From contig JAFGLF010000044.1 in assembly GCA_016928195.1 (NCBI GenBank), positions 310,001 through 374,000 of the forward strand: 64,000 bases of DNA, read 5' to 3'. The notes below the pieces were generated by a model that worked only from the letters and a program-made list of their open reading frames with translations, searched no databases and was not told where the DNA came from. Positions 8,894-16,207 of this stretch are shown one piece after another. This DNA is from Elusimicrobiota bacterium (GTDB taxonomy: Bacteria > Elusimicrobiota > UBA8919). The first letter of the stretch is position 1. Each line of letters starts with the position of its first letter. A program made the translations under genes and the position numbers.

Positions 8894-9010
8894 AGTACTT
8901 CAGTACAAAAGCACAAAGTACAAAGTGCAAAAGTAACTACCACAACTTTAAGATTCTACTTCTGCTCTCTGCACTTCTGCTCTTTTGCTCTGCCGTTATA
9001 CTCCTCTGCA
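8894..9010. repeat. AGAGCAAAAGTGCA inverted repeat
   Basis: Words AAGTACAAAGTGCAAAAGT are mirrored by TTCTGCTCTCTGCACTTC and TGCTCTTTTGCTCTGC, so the leuA-leuC spacer can fold on itself. The same family occurs at 12145-12226 and 44130-44200. Confidence 0.65.
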
Positions 9011-9019
9011 CTGTCTCTT

Positions 9020-10528
9020 CTATTTCCTTAAAACTTTGTTTATAGCAGACAAGTATGCTTTTACCGATGCTTCAATTACATCAGTAGATGTTCCTCTGCC
9101 AAAAAACGTCTTTCCTTTATAATTCAGTCTTATCATTGCTTCACCGACTGCATCTTTACCGATACTTATAGATTTTACCGAATAATCAATAAGTTTGAAT
9201 TTCTGCGAAATAATTTTATCAACTGCCTTATAGGACGAATCAACAGGCCCGTCACCTGATGCCTCTGCAGAAAATGACTTATTGCCTTTTTTCAGTTTAA
9301 TCCTGGCTACCGGTTTCATACCGGTTCCCGAAGATATAAATATGTTTTCAAGTTCATACATCCGTTTTTCACCTGACTGAGAAAGCTCATCCTCAATAAT
9401 AGATTCTATATCTTCATCATAAATATCCTTCTTCTTATCGGCAAGTGTTTTGAAATCTTTAAAGGCTTTTTCGAACTCGCCTGGTGTAAGTCTAATACCG
9501 AGTTCCCTTAGTTTTTTCTCAAACGCATGTCTGCCGGAATGTTTCCCTAAAACAAGCGATGATGCCTTGAGACCTATTGACTGTGGTGTCATAATTTCAT
9601 AGGTTGACGATCTGGCAAGAACACCGTGCTGATGGATCCCGGCTTCATGAGCAAATGCATTGTTCCCGACAATTGCTTTGTTCGGCTGAATTATCATACC
9701 CGTCAAAGACGAAACAAGCTTTGAGGTTTTTGATATCTCGGTTGTTTTTATACCGGTAGAAAGATTGAAAAATTTCTTTCTTGTACGTAAACACATTACT
9801 ATCTCTTCAAGTGAAGCATTACCGGCTCTTTCGCCCAAACCGTTAATTGTACACTCCACCTGTCTGGCACCGTTCATTACTGCAGCAAGAGAATTTGCCA
9901 CCGCTAATCCTAAATCATTATGACAATGTACGGAGATAACTGCTTTATTAATATTGGGGACCCTGGCGAAAAGTCTTGCTATAAGTTCTCCGAATTCCGA
10001 GGGTATTGAATATCCGACTGTATCCGGAATATTTACCGTGGTGGCACCCGCATCAATAACAGCTTCAACTACGCGGCATAAAAAATCACTTTCGCTTCTT
10101 GCAGCGTCTTCAGGAGAAAACTCAACATCGAAAGTTTTACTCTTTGCATATTTCACCGCATCAACCGCACGGCGTAAAACTTCATTAGGAGTTAGTTTAA
10201 GCTTATATTTCATATGAATAGGACTGGTTGCCAAAAACGTATGGATGCGTCTTTTTTTTGAATGTTTTATAGCATTAAAACAAATATCAATATCCTTTCT
10301 TAGCGCACGTGCGAGACCGCAAATTATAGGACCTTTGACCTTTTTGGCTATTAGGGATACCGCTTCAAAATCGCCTGGTGATGATGCCGGGAAGCCGGCT
10401 TCAAAAACGTCGACACCTAGTGCCGAAAGCTGATGCGCAATCTCCAGTTTCTGCTTTGTATTTAAAGAAGCACCCGGAGACTGCTCGCCATCCCTTAAAG
10501 TAGTATCAAATATTATTACTTTTTCCAT
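9020..10528 (-). CDS. leuA: 2-isopropylmalate synthase
   Basis: This 502-residue enzyme condenses acetyl-CoA and 2-oxoisovalerate, the committed step of leucine synthesis. The TIM-barrel catalytic domain starts with [15 protein letters not shown] (about 8-22) and has the metal-binding [14 protein letters not shown] (about 200-213) and the GLGERAGNA block. The C-terminal third (about 380-502) is the LeuA regulatory domain with [13 protein letters not shown] and [12 protein letters not shown]. That domain usually carries leucine feedback inhibition. The start follows GGAGTGAG. No leader peptide, attenuator or T-box is recognisable in the upstream 120 bases, which hold only repeats. Citramalate synthase is an alternative; the adjacent leuBCD favours LeuA. 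Confidence 0.92.
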   Translation of the reverse strand: MEKVIIFDTTLRDGEQSPGASLNTKQKLEIAHQLSALGVDVFEAGFPASSPGDFEAVSLIAKKVKGPIICGLARALRKDIDICFNAIKHSKKRRIHTFLATSPIHMKYKLKLTPNEVLRRAVDAVKYAKSKTFDVEFSPEDAARSESDFLCRVVEAVIDAGATTVNIPDTVGYSIPSEFGELIARLFARVPNINKAVISVHCHNDLGLAVANSLAAVMNGARQVECTINGLGERAGNASLEEIVMCLRTRKKFFNLSTGIKTTEISKTSKLVSSLTGMIIQPNKAIVGNNAFAHEAGIHQHGVLARSSTYEIMTPQSIGLKASSLVLGKHSGRHAFEKKLRELGIRLTPGEFEKAFKDFKTLADKKKDIYDEDIESIIEDELSQSGEKRMYELENIFISSGTGMKPVARIKLKKGNKSFSAEASGDGPVDSSYKAVDKIISQKFKLIDYSVKSISIGKDAVGEAMIRLNYKGKTFFGRGTSTDVIEASVKAYLSAINKVLRK

Positions 10529-10545
10529 AACTCACTCCGTGAAAG

Positions 10546-10648
10546 AATATGGTGATATGGAAATACGATGATACGGTTAAAGGTTTTTACATACCTGCCC
10601 GACGGCTGTCAGGCGGGTTTACGTATCAGCATATCAGCATATCAGCAT
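10546..10648. repeat. GATATGG/ATCAGCATATC inverted repeat with a GC-rich hairpin
   Basis: GGTGATATGGAAATACGATGATACGG and CGTATCAGCATATCAGCATATCAG are mirror words. A CCTGCCCGAC/GTCAGGCGGG hairpin (10593-10618) sits between them. The same family occurs at 703-780 and 19469-19560. Confidence 0.7.
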
Positions 10649-11407
10649 TTACTTGTGTCTCCTTAACCTAATTATTCTTATAAAATAACCGACAATACCG
10701 GACAAAAAGTATAGCATGTATATTACGAAAATTGTATTCTGCGGATATGTGAATATAAGAATTATTGCAATTATTAAAAGAACCAGAAGCTGAAAAGAAT
10801 GTGGCCGTGCAAGACTTAATTTTTTGAAATTTGAATATTTTATTTTCGATATCAGAAAAATTGATATAAGCACCATTAAAAACGGCATTATTTTAAAAAA
10901 CAGCGGCATTCTTTTCATAACAAGCGGAATCGTTTTTACCGTTAATTCTGGACCCACGGCAAAAAGCTCATATGAAAGTACAAATGACGCAATAATACCG
11001 CCTGCAGCTGTTGTCGGGAAACCTTCAAAATGTGCGGATATTCCGTTATCACAATGTGCCTTTGCATTAAACCGGGCAAGACGGAGTGCAGATGCAATTA
11101 TAAAAAATATCGCAATAGCAAATCCTATTTTTCCCATATCCTTAAGCACTATTTGATACATAAGGACAGACGGTGCAATGCCAAAAGACAAGAAATCAGC
11201 CAACGAATCAAGTTCTATCCCAAATGCGCTGTCGGCATGCATTGCACGGGCAACTCTACCGTCTATAATATCCATCAAAATGGCTATAATAACTGCCCAT
11301 GCCGCAGCAGTGAAATTTAATAGAATTGAATACTGCAAAGAAAAAAAACCTGCGGTTATATTAAGAACAGTAAAAATGCTCGGTAAAATATAAATTCCGC
11401 GCTTCAT
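10649..11407 (-). CDS. pssA: CDP-diacylglycerol--serine O-phosphatidyltransferase
   Basis: This 252-residue polytopic inner-membrane enzyme makes phosphatidylserine from CDP-diacylglycerol and serine. The CDP-alcohol phosphotransferase signature is clear: DGRVAR, then eight residues, G, three residues, D, three residues, D (about residues 48-70). Hydrophobic segments flank the motif and fill the second half. Phosphatidylserine decarboxylase is encoded just upstream on the same strand, so the pair forms the phosphatidylethanolamine route. The start ATG follows GAGTGAAAC. Confidence 0.92.
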   Translation of the reverse strand: MKRGIYILPSIFTVLNITAGFFSLQYSILLNFTAAAWAVIIAILMDIIDGRVARAMHADSAFGIELDSLADFLSFGIAPSVLMYQIVLKDMGKIGFAIAIFFIIASALRLARFNAKAHCDNGISAHFEGFPTTAAGGIIASFVLSYELFAVGPELTVKTIPLVMKRMPLFFKIMPFLMVLISIFLISKIKYSNFKKLSLARPHSFQLLVLLIIAIILIFTYPQNTIFVIYMLYFLSGIVGYFIRIIRLRRHK

Positions 11408-11414
11408 TATCGTT

Positions 11415-11520
11415 TCACTCTTTAACGCGAATCAACGCTAATCCAACGCTAATGTTCGCAAATAGCTGCTTTTCATTCGCGTGTATTCGCGTTGCCCTTT
11501 ATATTCGCGTCAATCAGCGT
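11415..11520. repeat. ATTCGCG-family repeat running into the psd 3' end
   Basis: AACGCGAATCAACGCTAATCC, TTCGCAAATAG and several ATTCGCG words fill the pssA-psd gap. They continue past the psd stop codon into its last codons (from 11473). Confidence 0.75.
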
Positions 11521-12141
11521 TCCAAGGACCGTTATACCGCCAACCACTTTCTGTCCGACCTCGACATTTACTTTGATATTACTCGGAAAATAAATATCGA
11601 CCTGACTGCCAAAATGTATAATCCCTAATTTGTCTCCCTGTTCAACTTTCTGATTCAATTGAATCCATAAATCACATTTTTGAGCAATAATTCCGGCAAT
11701 CTGTCTAATAAGGATTTGTGTTTTTCCGTTAATAATTCCTACTAAATTCTGTTGATTTTTTTCCGAGGCATCCTTATGATTTGCAGGGAGAACCAAACCT
11801 TCTTGTGTCTGAATGAATTTTATATCACCTGCAATGGGAGACCTTTGCAAGTGAACATTAAGTACAGAAAGAAATATTTTTATTACTTTCGTCCTGCCTT
11901 TTATAAATAACGGCTCATCGACATCGGAAATTTCAAAAATAGTACCATCGGCAGGAGACAGTATTTTATTTTCATCAATCCTGACATTTCTTACAGGGTC
12001 TCTGAAAAAATAAAGACAGAAAAGTGTTAAAAGAAAAAACAAACCGCCGATAATATAACCGGATATTCCTCCTCCATAAAAGAAAAAAACCAAAGCCAAG
12101 CCCAAAAATAAAGAAATATATTTAAAACCTATCTTTGCCAT
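11473..12141 (-). CDS. psd: Phosphatidylserine decarboxylase, short form
   Basis: The protein has about 222 residues from the ATG at 12141. An upstream in-frame ATG at 12165 would add eight residues that overlap a repeat. Two hydrophobic segments (about 8-45) precede the catalytic domain: FFRDPVRNV, SPADGTI, FLSVLNVHLQRSP and the self-cleavage region HFGSQVDIYFP, where the GS pair would generate the pyruvoyl group. This compact form resembles archaeal-type decarboxylases. The last residues (DANIKGNANTRE) are encoded by the ATTCGCG intergenic repeat and look like an acquired tail. It acts after PssA to make phosphatidylethanolamine. Confidence 0.88.
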   Translation of the reverse strand: MAKIGFKYISLFLGLALVFFFYGGGISGYIIGGLFFLLTLFCLYFFRDPVRNVRIDENKILSPADGTIFEISDVDEPLFIKGRTKVIKIFLSVLNVHLQRSPIAGDIKFIQTQEGLVLPANHKDASEKNQQNLVGIINGKTQILIRQIAGIIAQKCDLWIQLNQKVEQGDKLGIIHFGSQVDIYFPSNIKVNVEVGQKVVGGITVLGTLIDANIKGNANTRE

Positions 12142-12144
12142 TGT

Positions 12145-12226
12145 AACATCAGAGCAAAAGTACAAAGTGCAAAGTGCAAAAGTAAAGACTAATGCACTTC
12201 TGCGCTATTGCTCTATTGCACTGCCC
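12145..12226. repeat. AGAGCAAAAGTGCA inverted repeat
   Basis: AGAGCAAAAGTACAAAGTGCAAAGTGC is mirrored by TGCACTTCTGCGCTATTGCTC, giving a potential hairpin between rplA and psd. Confidence 0.65.
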
Positions 12227-12916
12227 CTATTGTCCTCCTGCTACTTTTATTTTTATTCCGGGTCCCATTGTGGATGAAAGCGCGATGCTTTTTATATATT
12301 GCCCCTTGGATGTAGCGGGTTTCAACGACGTTATTGTTGAGATTATTTTTTTTGCATTTTCGATAAGTTTATTCTCATCGAATGAAACTTTACCGATAAC
12401 AGAATGTACAATACCCTGAGGATCATTCTTAAATTCTACCCGGCCTGCCTTGACCTCTTTTACCACTTTCGAGATATCAAATGTCACTGTTCCTGTTTTA
12501 GGATTCGGCATTAGCCCCCGGGGACCCAAGATCTTTCCGAGTTTTGCAAGATCTTTCATACAATCGGGGGTCGCTATTACAGCATCGAAATCCAGCCAGC
12601 CTTTAGATATTTTTTCAAGTAAATCTTCCGAACCCGCAAAATCCGCACCGGCATCCTCTGCTTCTTTCAGTTTATCGCCCTTAGCAATAACAACAACTTT
12701 TTTGGTTTTGCCTATACCGTGAGGCAACGAAATGGCGCCCCTAACAGTTTGGTCAGTCTGTTTTGGGTTAATACCCAAACGAACAGCGATTTCAACCGAC
12801 TCATCAAATTTAGGTTTTGACATTTGTTTTAAGCATTTCACTGCTTCTTCCAGAGAATATTCACCCTGACGGGCCTTATCAATAATCTTTTCATTTTCTT
12901 TCATTCGCTTTGACAT
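12227..12916 (-). CDS. rplA: 50S ribosomal protein L1
   Basis: This 229-residue protein of the L1 stalk binds 23S rRNA. Features include [13 protein letters not shown] near the N terminus, [16 protein letters not shown] (about 68-83) and the highly conserved [16 protein letters not shown] (about 128-143), ending with [16 protein letters not shown] place the start at the [10 protein letters not shown] methionine (12916). The longer in-frame extension to 13021 is encoded by an AT-rich repeat and would be foreign to L1. It follows rplK, but rplJ/rplL do not come next as they usually do. Confidence 0.93.
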   Translation of the reverse strand: MSKRMKENEKIIDKARQGEYSLEEAVKCLKQMSKPKFDESVEIAVRLGINPKQTDQTVRGAISLPHGIGKTKKVVVIAKGDKLKEAEDAGADFAGSEDLLEKISKGWLDFDAVIATPDCMKDLAKLGKILGPRGLMPNPKTGTVTFDISKVVKEVKAGRVEFKNDPQGIVHSVIGKVSFDENKLIENAKKIISTITSLKPATSKGQYIKSIALSSTMGPGIKIKVAGGQ

Positions 12917-12919
12917 AAT

Positions 12920-13030
12920 AAAATCAATCAGAAAGATTACAAAGACAATTAAAAAATTAAAAAGATTTAAAGATTGGAAAGATTTTTTATCTTTTAATCT
13001 TTGAATTTTTGAATCTTTCAATTACTCTTT
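12920..13030. repeat. AAAGATT/AATCTTT inverted repeat
   Basis: AATTAAAAAGATTTAAAGATTGG is mirrored by TTTTATCTTTTAATCTTTG and TGAATCTTTCAATT. It is in frame with rplA and falsely lengthens that reading frame. Confidence 0.65.
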
Positions 13031-13049
13031 TGCCTTTCAATTGCCTCCT

Positions 13050-13475
13050 TTATTTTACTTCTATTCCCATAGACCTAGCCGTACCTTCAACTATTTTTGC
13101 CGCTGCTTCAACGGAATTCGCATTAAGGTCAGGCATTTTCTGTTTTGCTATCTCCTGTATCTGCTTCTTTGTTATTGTCGCTATTTTTACCTTTTGGTCA
13201 CTTGATGCTTTTGCAATACCGCATGCCTTTTTCAAAAGTGCAGAAACAGGCGGTACCTTAGTTATGAATGAAAATGTCCTGTCTTGATAAATAGTAATCA
13301 CTACAGGTATTAACATTCCGGGTTCGGCACTCTTTGTTTTTTCATTAAATTGTCTGCAAAAATCCATTATGTTGACGCCATGTTGCCCGAGTGCAGGGCC
13401 AACAGGCGGCGCAGGGTTTGCTGCTGTCGCCGGGATTTGCAGTCTAACTTGTGTTTTTACTTTCTTTGTCGCCAT
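13050..13475 (-). CDS. rplK: 50S ribosomal protein L11
   Basis: This 141-residue ribosomal protein binds the GTPase-associated region of 23S rRNA. The N-terminal domain has [19 protein letters not shown] (about 14-32) and [12 protein letters not shown]. The C-terminal RNA-binding domain has [13 protein letters not shown] and [12 protein letters not shown]-like helices. Length and order (after nusG, before rplA) are canonical. Confidence 0.96.
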   Translation of the reverse strand: MATKKVKTQVRLQIPATAANPAPPVGPALGQHGVNIMDFCRQFNEKTKSAEPGMLIPVVITIYQDRTFSFITKVPPVSALLKKACGIAKASSDQKVKIATITKKQIQEIAKQKMPDLNANSVEAAAKIVEGTARSMGIEVK

Positions 13476-13483
13476 ATTAACTT

Positions 13484-13552
13484 CAGGGAGTAGGCAGTAG
13501 GCAGTAGGCAGTAGTTAAAACCACTTTCCACTTTCCACTTTCCACTTCCTGC
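13484..13552. repeat. AGTAGGCAGTAG tandem words facing CACTTTCCACTTTCC
   Basis: GGCAGTAG occurs three times in tandem, then CACTTTC occurs three times. This forms an imperfect inverted repeat between nusG and rplK. A close relative lies at 14434-14500, and a shorter one near 3300-3365. Confidence 0.65.
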
Positions 13553-13555
13553 CTC

Positions 13556-14086
13556 TTATAGTTTTTCTACCTGTAAAAAGTCCAACTCCACAGGTGTCGA
13601 CCTGCCAAATATTGAAACCATCACCTTCAACTTTCCTTTTTCTTCATTAACTTCTTCAATAACACCTATAAAATTTGCAAATGGTCCTTCTATTATCCTA
13701 ACCGATTCTTCTACTTCAAAAATAATTGCCGGTTTCGGTTTTGAAGGCGGCGGAGCTTCAACCAGATTAATTACATTTGAAACTTCAGCCTCCGGCAGTG
13801 GCGTCGGTTTTAAACCGCCCAAGAAACCGCTGACACCGGTAGTATTTCTAACAATCCAATATGTTTCATTATCTATATCTACCTGAATAAAAACATAACC
13901 GGGGAAATATTTTCTTTTTTTTGATACTCTCTTATTTTTTTTAATCTGAACAACTTCTTCGGTCGGAATCAAAATCTTTCCAAATTTGCCTGAAAGACTC
14001 AGATTGTTAATCTGCTTTTCCAGTTCCTGTTTAACCTTTTCTTCATAGTTTGTTAAAGTGTGAATCACATACCAATTTAATGCCAT
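13556..14086 (-). CDS. nusG: Transcription termination/antitermination protein NusG
   Basis: This 176-residue protein has an N-terminal NGN domain ([18 protein letters not shown] at the start, [14 protein letters not shown] near 60-75, [12 protein letters not shown]) and a C-terminal KOW domain ([21 protein letters not shown], about 128-148). NGN binds RNA polymerase and KOW contacts Rho or S10. The start follows GAGGTG. The order secE-nusG-rplK-rplA is conserved in bacteria. Confidence 0.96.
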   Translation of the reverse strand: MALNWYVIHTLTNYEEKVKQELEKQINNLSLSGKFGKILIPTEEVVQIKKNKRVSKKRKYFPGYVFIQVDIDNETYWIVRNTTGVSGFLGGLKPTPLPEAEVSNVINLVEAPPPSKPKPAIIFEVEESVRIIEGPFANFIGVIEEVNEEKGKLKVMVSIFGRSTPVELDFLQVEKL

Positions 14087-14109
14087 ATTACACCTCGCAG
14101 ATTTACCCC

Positions 14110-14235
14110 AACCACCAATGATATTGGTGTGAGGGTTTATGCTGATCTCTACGCCGATCTACGCTGAAATCCGCCGGCTGGCGGACAACGTTTATCAGTC
14201 CTCCGCGGAGGATCATCTGCGTCTTTCAGCGTTAC
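14110..14235. repeat. Repeat-rich nusG-secE spacer
   Basis: It contains TACGCTGAAA words, the palindrome TCCGCC-GGCT-GGCGGA (14170-14185), the palindrome CCTCCGCGGAGG, and TTTCAGCGTTA at the end, so several hairpins are possible between the two genes. Confidence 0.6.
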
Positions 14236-14239
14236 TTTT

Positions 14240-14425
14240 TTAGCCAAGTATCCATTTAATTATTATGGAAAATACAAGATCGATTAATGCTATGAAAATA
14301 GCAATAATGATTACAAGAATTGAAATAACAACAGTGGAAGCAAAAACTTCTTTTTTACCAAGCCATGTTACTTTTTTCAACTCCCCAATTGCCTCTTTTA
14401 CGAACCTAACAGCTGTCTGAACCAT
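14240..14425 (-). CDS. secE: Preprotein translocase subunit SecE
   Basis: This 61-residue single-span SecE protein begins MVQTAVRFVKEAIGELKKVTW, the amphipathic helix and conserved KKVTWxxKKE region, followed by one transmembrane helix (about 26-57). It forms the SecYEG channel. The reading frame extends upstream to 14473, but that part is encoded by an AGTAGGCAGTAG-type repeat, so I prefer the ATG at 14425. It lies between tRNA-Trp and nusG, as in many bacteria. Confidence 0.93.
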   Translation of the reverse strand: MVQTAVRFVKEAIGELKKVTWLGKKEVFASTVVISILVIIIAIFIALIDLVFSIIIKWILG

Positions 14426-14433
14426 ATTAACAC

Positions 14434-14500
14434 CAGAGAGTAGGCAGTAGTGAATAGGGAGTAGTAAAACCACTTCCCACTTCCTACTTTCTACTTACTG
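14434..14500. repeat. AGTAGGCAGTAG/CACTTCCCACTTCC inverted repeat
   Basis: Same word family as 13484-13552. It lies between tRNA-Trp and secE. Confidence 0.65.
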
Positions 14501-14508
14501 TCTCCATG

Positions 14509-14580
14509 CGGGGGAAGAGGGACTTGAACCCCCAGTCCCGGTTTTGGAGACCGGTCGTTTGCCAATTAACGGATTCCCCC
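14509..14580 (-). tRNA. tRNA-Trp (CCA)
   Basis: A 72-nt cloverleaf with acceptor GGGGGAA/TTCCCCC, anticodon stem CCGGT/ACCGG and loop CTCCAAA, giving anticodon CCA. The T-arm contains GGTTCAAGTCC. The discriminator is G, and the terminal CCA is not encoded (GCA follows). It lies between rpmG and secE, a common arrangement. Confidence 0.96.
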
Positions 14581-14586
14581 AACTTC

Positions 14587-14736
14587 CTATTTTGTTTCTT
14601 TATGCTCAGTATGCTTTCTGCAAAATTTACAATACTTTTTCCTTTGTATCTTTTGAGTCGTTGTTTTCTTGTTCTTTTTAGTTGTGTAATTCCTGTTTTT
14701 GCATTTCTGACATGTAAGAATTATTATATCCCGCAT
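14587..14736 (-). CDS. rpmG: 50S ribosomal protein L33
   Basis: A 49-residue gene starting [19 protein letters not shown] and ending HTEHKETK. It has the L33 zinc-ribbon cysteine pairs CQKC and CKFC. The ATG follows AGGAG eight bases upstream. It lies seven bases upstream of tRNA-Trp in the direction of transcription, and together with secE/nusG this is the usual rpmG-secE-nusG cluster. L33 binds 23S rRNA near the E site. The four-cysteine form usually binds zinc. Confidence 0.94.
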   Translation of the reverse strand: MRDIIILTCQKCKNRNYTTKKNKKTTTQKIQRKKYCKFCRKHTEHKETK

Positions 14737-14756
14737 TTCACACTCCTATTAAATAT

Positions 14757-14893
14757 CCTTTACCTATTAAGCTATCGAGCGGGATTGCCGCCCTGATACT
14801 TATCGGGGCGAGCCTCGTCCCCGACTTAACAGTCGGGGCGGAAACCGCTGACCTTCCCGATATTATCGGGATGCTCTGCCTATCTAAATCATC
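14757..14893 (-). pseudogene. tRNA-like remnant interrupted by palindromes in the T-loop
   Basis: Read on the minus strand there is a D-arm remnant (GGCAGAGCA), an anticodon-arm-like hairpin CCCGAT-ATCGGG with too short a loop (14856-14870), then GGTCAGCGGTTTC. About 47 bases of palindromes follow (CCCCGACT/AGTCGGGG at 14819-14838 and a GCCCCGAT-type hairpin at 14790-14809). After them comes CAATCCCGCT, the other half of a T-arm, and CGATAGC. Joining the halves gives AGCGGTTTC and CAATCCCGCT, a plausible T-arm. No proper anticodon loop or 5' acceptor strand remains, so it cannot be a functional tRNA. Confidence 0.55.
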
Positions 14894-14965
14894 AGCCGAG
14901 GATGGGAATTGAACCCACGGCCACCTCCTTACCAAGGAGGTGCTCTACCCCTGAGCTACCTCGGC
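14894..14965 (-). tRNA. tRNA-Thr (GGU)
   Basis: A 72-nt cloverleaf with acceptor GCCGAGG/CCTCGGC, anticodon stem CCTCC/GGAGG, loop TTGGTAA (anticodon GGT) and T-arm GTGGGTTCAATTCCCAT. It is flanked on both sides by degenerate tRNA-like remnants. It is the first intact gene after the promoter at 15083-15111. Confidence 0.95.
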
Positions 14966-14972
14966 AAATTTT

Positions 14973-15045
14973 CACGACCTTCCCGATTACCATCGGGATG
15001 CTCTGCCCGTCCGCCACTACTACTATGGCGGAAGCTACGATGGCA
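14973..15045 (-). pseudogene. Truncated tRNA-Thr-like remnant with a palindrome in its D-loop
   Basis: On the minus strand it reads TGCCATCGTAGCT, then the palindrome TCCGCC...GGCGGA (15010-15032), then CGGGCAGAGCA. An anticodon-arm-like hairpin CCCGA-TGGTAA-TCGGG and AAGGTCGTGAA follow. The GGT triplet suggests threonine ancestry. The loop has six bases, and the T-arm and 3' acceptor are missing. It lies immediately upstream of the intact tRNA-Thr. Confidence 0.55.
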
Positions 15046-15082
15046 CTAAATAAGCAAATTAAACCGTTTTTTCAAGTTTATT

Positions 15083-15111
15083 ATTATATAAAACTATATT
15101 CGAAATGTCAA
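15083..15111 (-). promoter_or_regulatory. Consensus promoter for the tRNA-Thr/rpmG/secE/nusG/rplKA transcript
   Basis: TTGACA (15106-15111) and TATAAT (15083-15088) on the minus strand with a 17-base spacer, both perfect matches. The queA gene ends just beyond it, so it starts a new transcription unit. Confidence 0.85.
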
Positions 15112-15127
15112 CTGAAAAATATTGAAT

Positions 15128-16207
15128 TTACAGAATCAGCATTGCATCCCCATACGAAGCAAATCTGTAATTTCTTCTCTTAGCCTCTTCATATGCCTTA
15201 AAAATTAAATCTCTGCCGGCAAAAGCACACACAAGCATGAGAAGTGTGGTCTCCGGCAGATGAAAATTTGTGACCATAGCGTCGACATTTTTAAAAGTAT
15301 ATCCCGGATAAATAAAAATATCAGTGGTTCCTTTTTTGGCTGCAATATTTCTACCGTTTGCGACCGAAGGGTGTCCCTTAGGGGAAACCGTCTCCAGGAC
15401 TCTCACCGAGGTCGTTCCTACCGCAACTTTCCTCTTAGCAGAATTTATTATATCTACTGCAGACGGACTTACTTCATAATACTCAAAATCCATCTTATGC
15501 TCTTCAATTTTCAGGCATCTGACCGGAGAAAATGTTGCCCAGGAAATATGAAGCAGAACTTCTGCTATTTTGACATCTTTTTTATTTAACTCATCAAAAA
15601 TTACTTTTGTAAAATGCAGCCCGGCAGTCGGTGCGGCAATGGAACCGCCAACAGCGGCAAATATAGTTTGGTATCTTTCTTTATCTTCAGCTGCTACATC
15701 TCTTTTCATATAAGGCGGTAACGGAACTTTACCATGTTTGTTTATAATCAAATCAATGTCATCGGAAAAATTGAGTTCTAAAATACCGTTATCTATTGAA
15801 ATAACTTCACAAAAATCTGCTTTATTGTTAAATTCACCCCGCTCTTTCTTGAAAGGGCTGGGTTCACCCGGAAAAATAATTGATTGCCCAACTTTCAAAT
15901 TTTTTAAAGGTTTGGCAATTGCCTTGGCTGTTCGGTTTTTACCTTTATCAAGCAGCAAAACCTCTATTCTCCCGCCCGTCTGTTTTTTCCCGGAAAGCCT
16001 GGCTGGAATTACTTTTGTTTTATTTAATATTAAAACATCATCAGGTAAAAAATACTCCGTAATATCCCTGAAAATCCTATGCTCTATTTTTCCCGTATTC
16101 CTGTGAAGCACTAAAAGTTTTGATTCATCCCTTTTTTGAGCAGGATACTGAGCAATGAAATTTTTCGGGAGTTCGTAGCTGAAATCCGAGAGTTTTTGGT
16201 TATTCAT
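15128..16207 (-). CDS. queA: S-adenosylmethionine:tRNA ribosyltransferase-isomerase
   Basis: This 359-residue enzyme converts preQ1-modified tRNA to epoxyqueuosine-tRNA. It opens with SDFSYELPKNFIAQYPA, followed by RDESKLLVLHRNTG, LILNKTKVIPARL, the FAAVGGSIAAPTAGLHFT block (about 189-206) and TNFHLPETTLLMLVCAF near the C terminus. Length matches the family. Its start overlaps the end of the upstream 601-residue membrane protein by eight bases, so the two are probably translationally coupled. The later pathway enzyme QueH is encoded at 21305-21850 on the same strand. Confidence 0.95.
   Translation of the reverse strand: MNNQKLSDFSYELPKNFIAQYPAQKRDESKLLVLHRNTGKIEHRIFRDITEYFLPDDVLILNKTKVIPARLSGKKQTGGRIEVLLLDKGKNRTAKAIAKPLKNLKVGQSIIFPGEPSPFKKERGEFNNKADFCEVISIDNGILELNFSDDIDLIINKHGKVPLPPYMKRDVAAEDKERYQTIFAAVGGSIAAPTAGLHFTKVIFDELNKKDVKIAEVLLHISWATFSPVRCLKIEEHKMDFEYYEVSPSAVDIINSAKRKVAVGTTSVRVLETVSPKGHPSVANGRNIAAKKGTTDIFIYPGYTFKNVDAMVTNFHLPETTLLMLVCAFAGRDLIFKAYEEAKRRNYRFASYGDAMLIL

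Noticed and set aside
10529-10648. Possible leucine attenuator or T-box before leuA
   Set aside because: No leucine-rich leader, specifier loop or T-box sequence was seen; only repeats are present.
13484-13552. Regularly spaced short repeats resembling a CRISPR array
   Set aside because: The units are tandem without unique spacers of constant length, and no cas genes are present.
14738-14935. 65-codon minus-strand open frame
   Set aside because: It runs through tRNA-Thr and the adjacent tRNA remnant.
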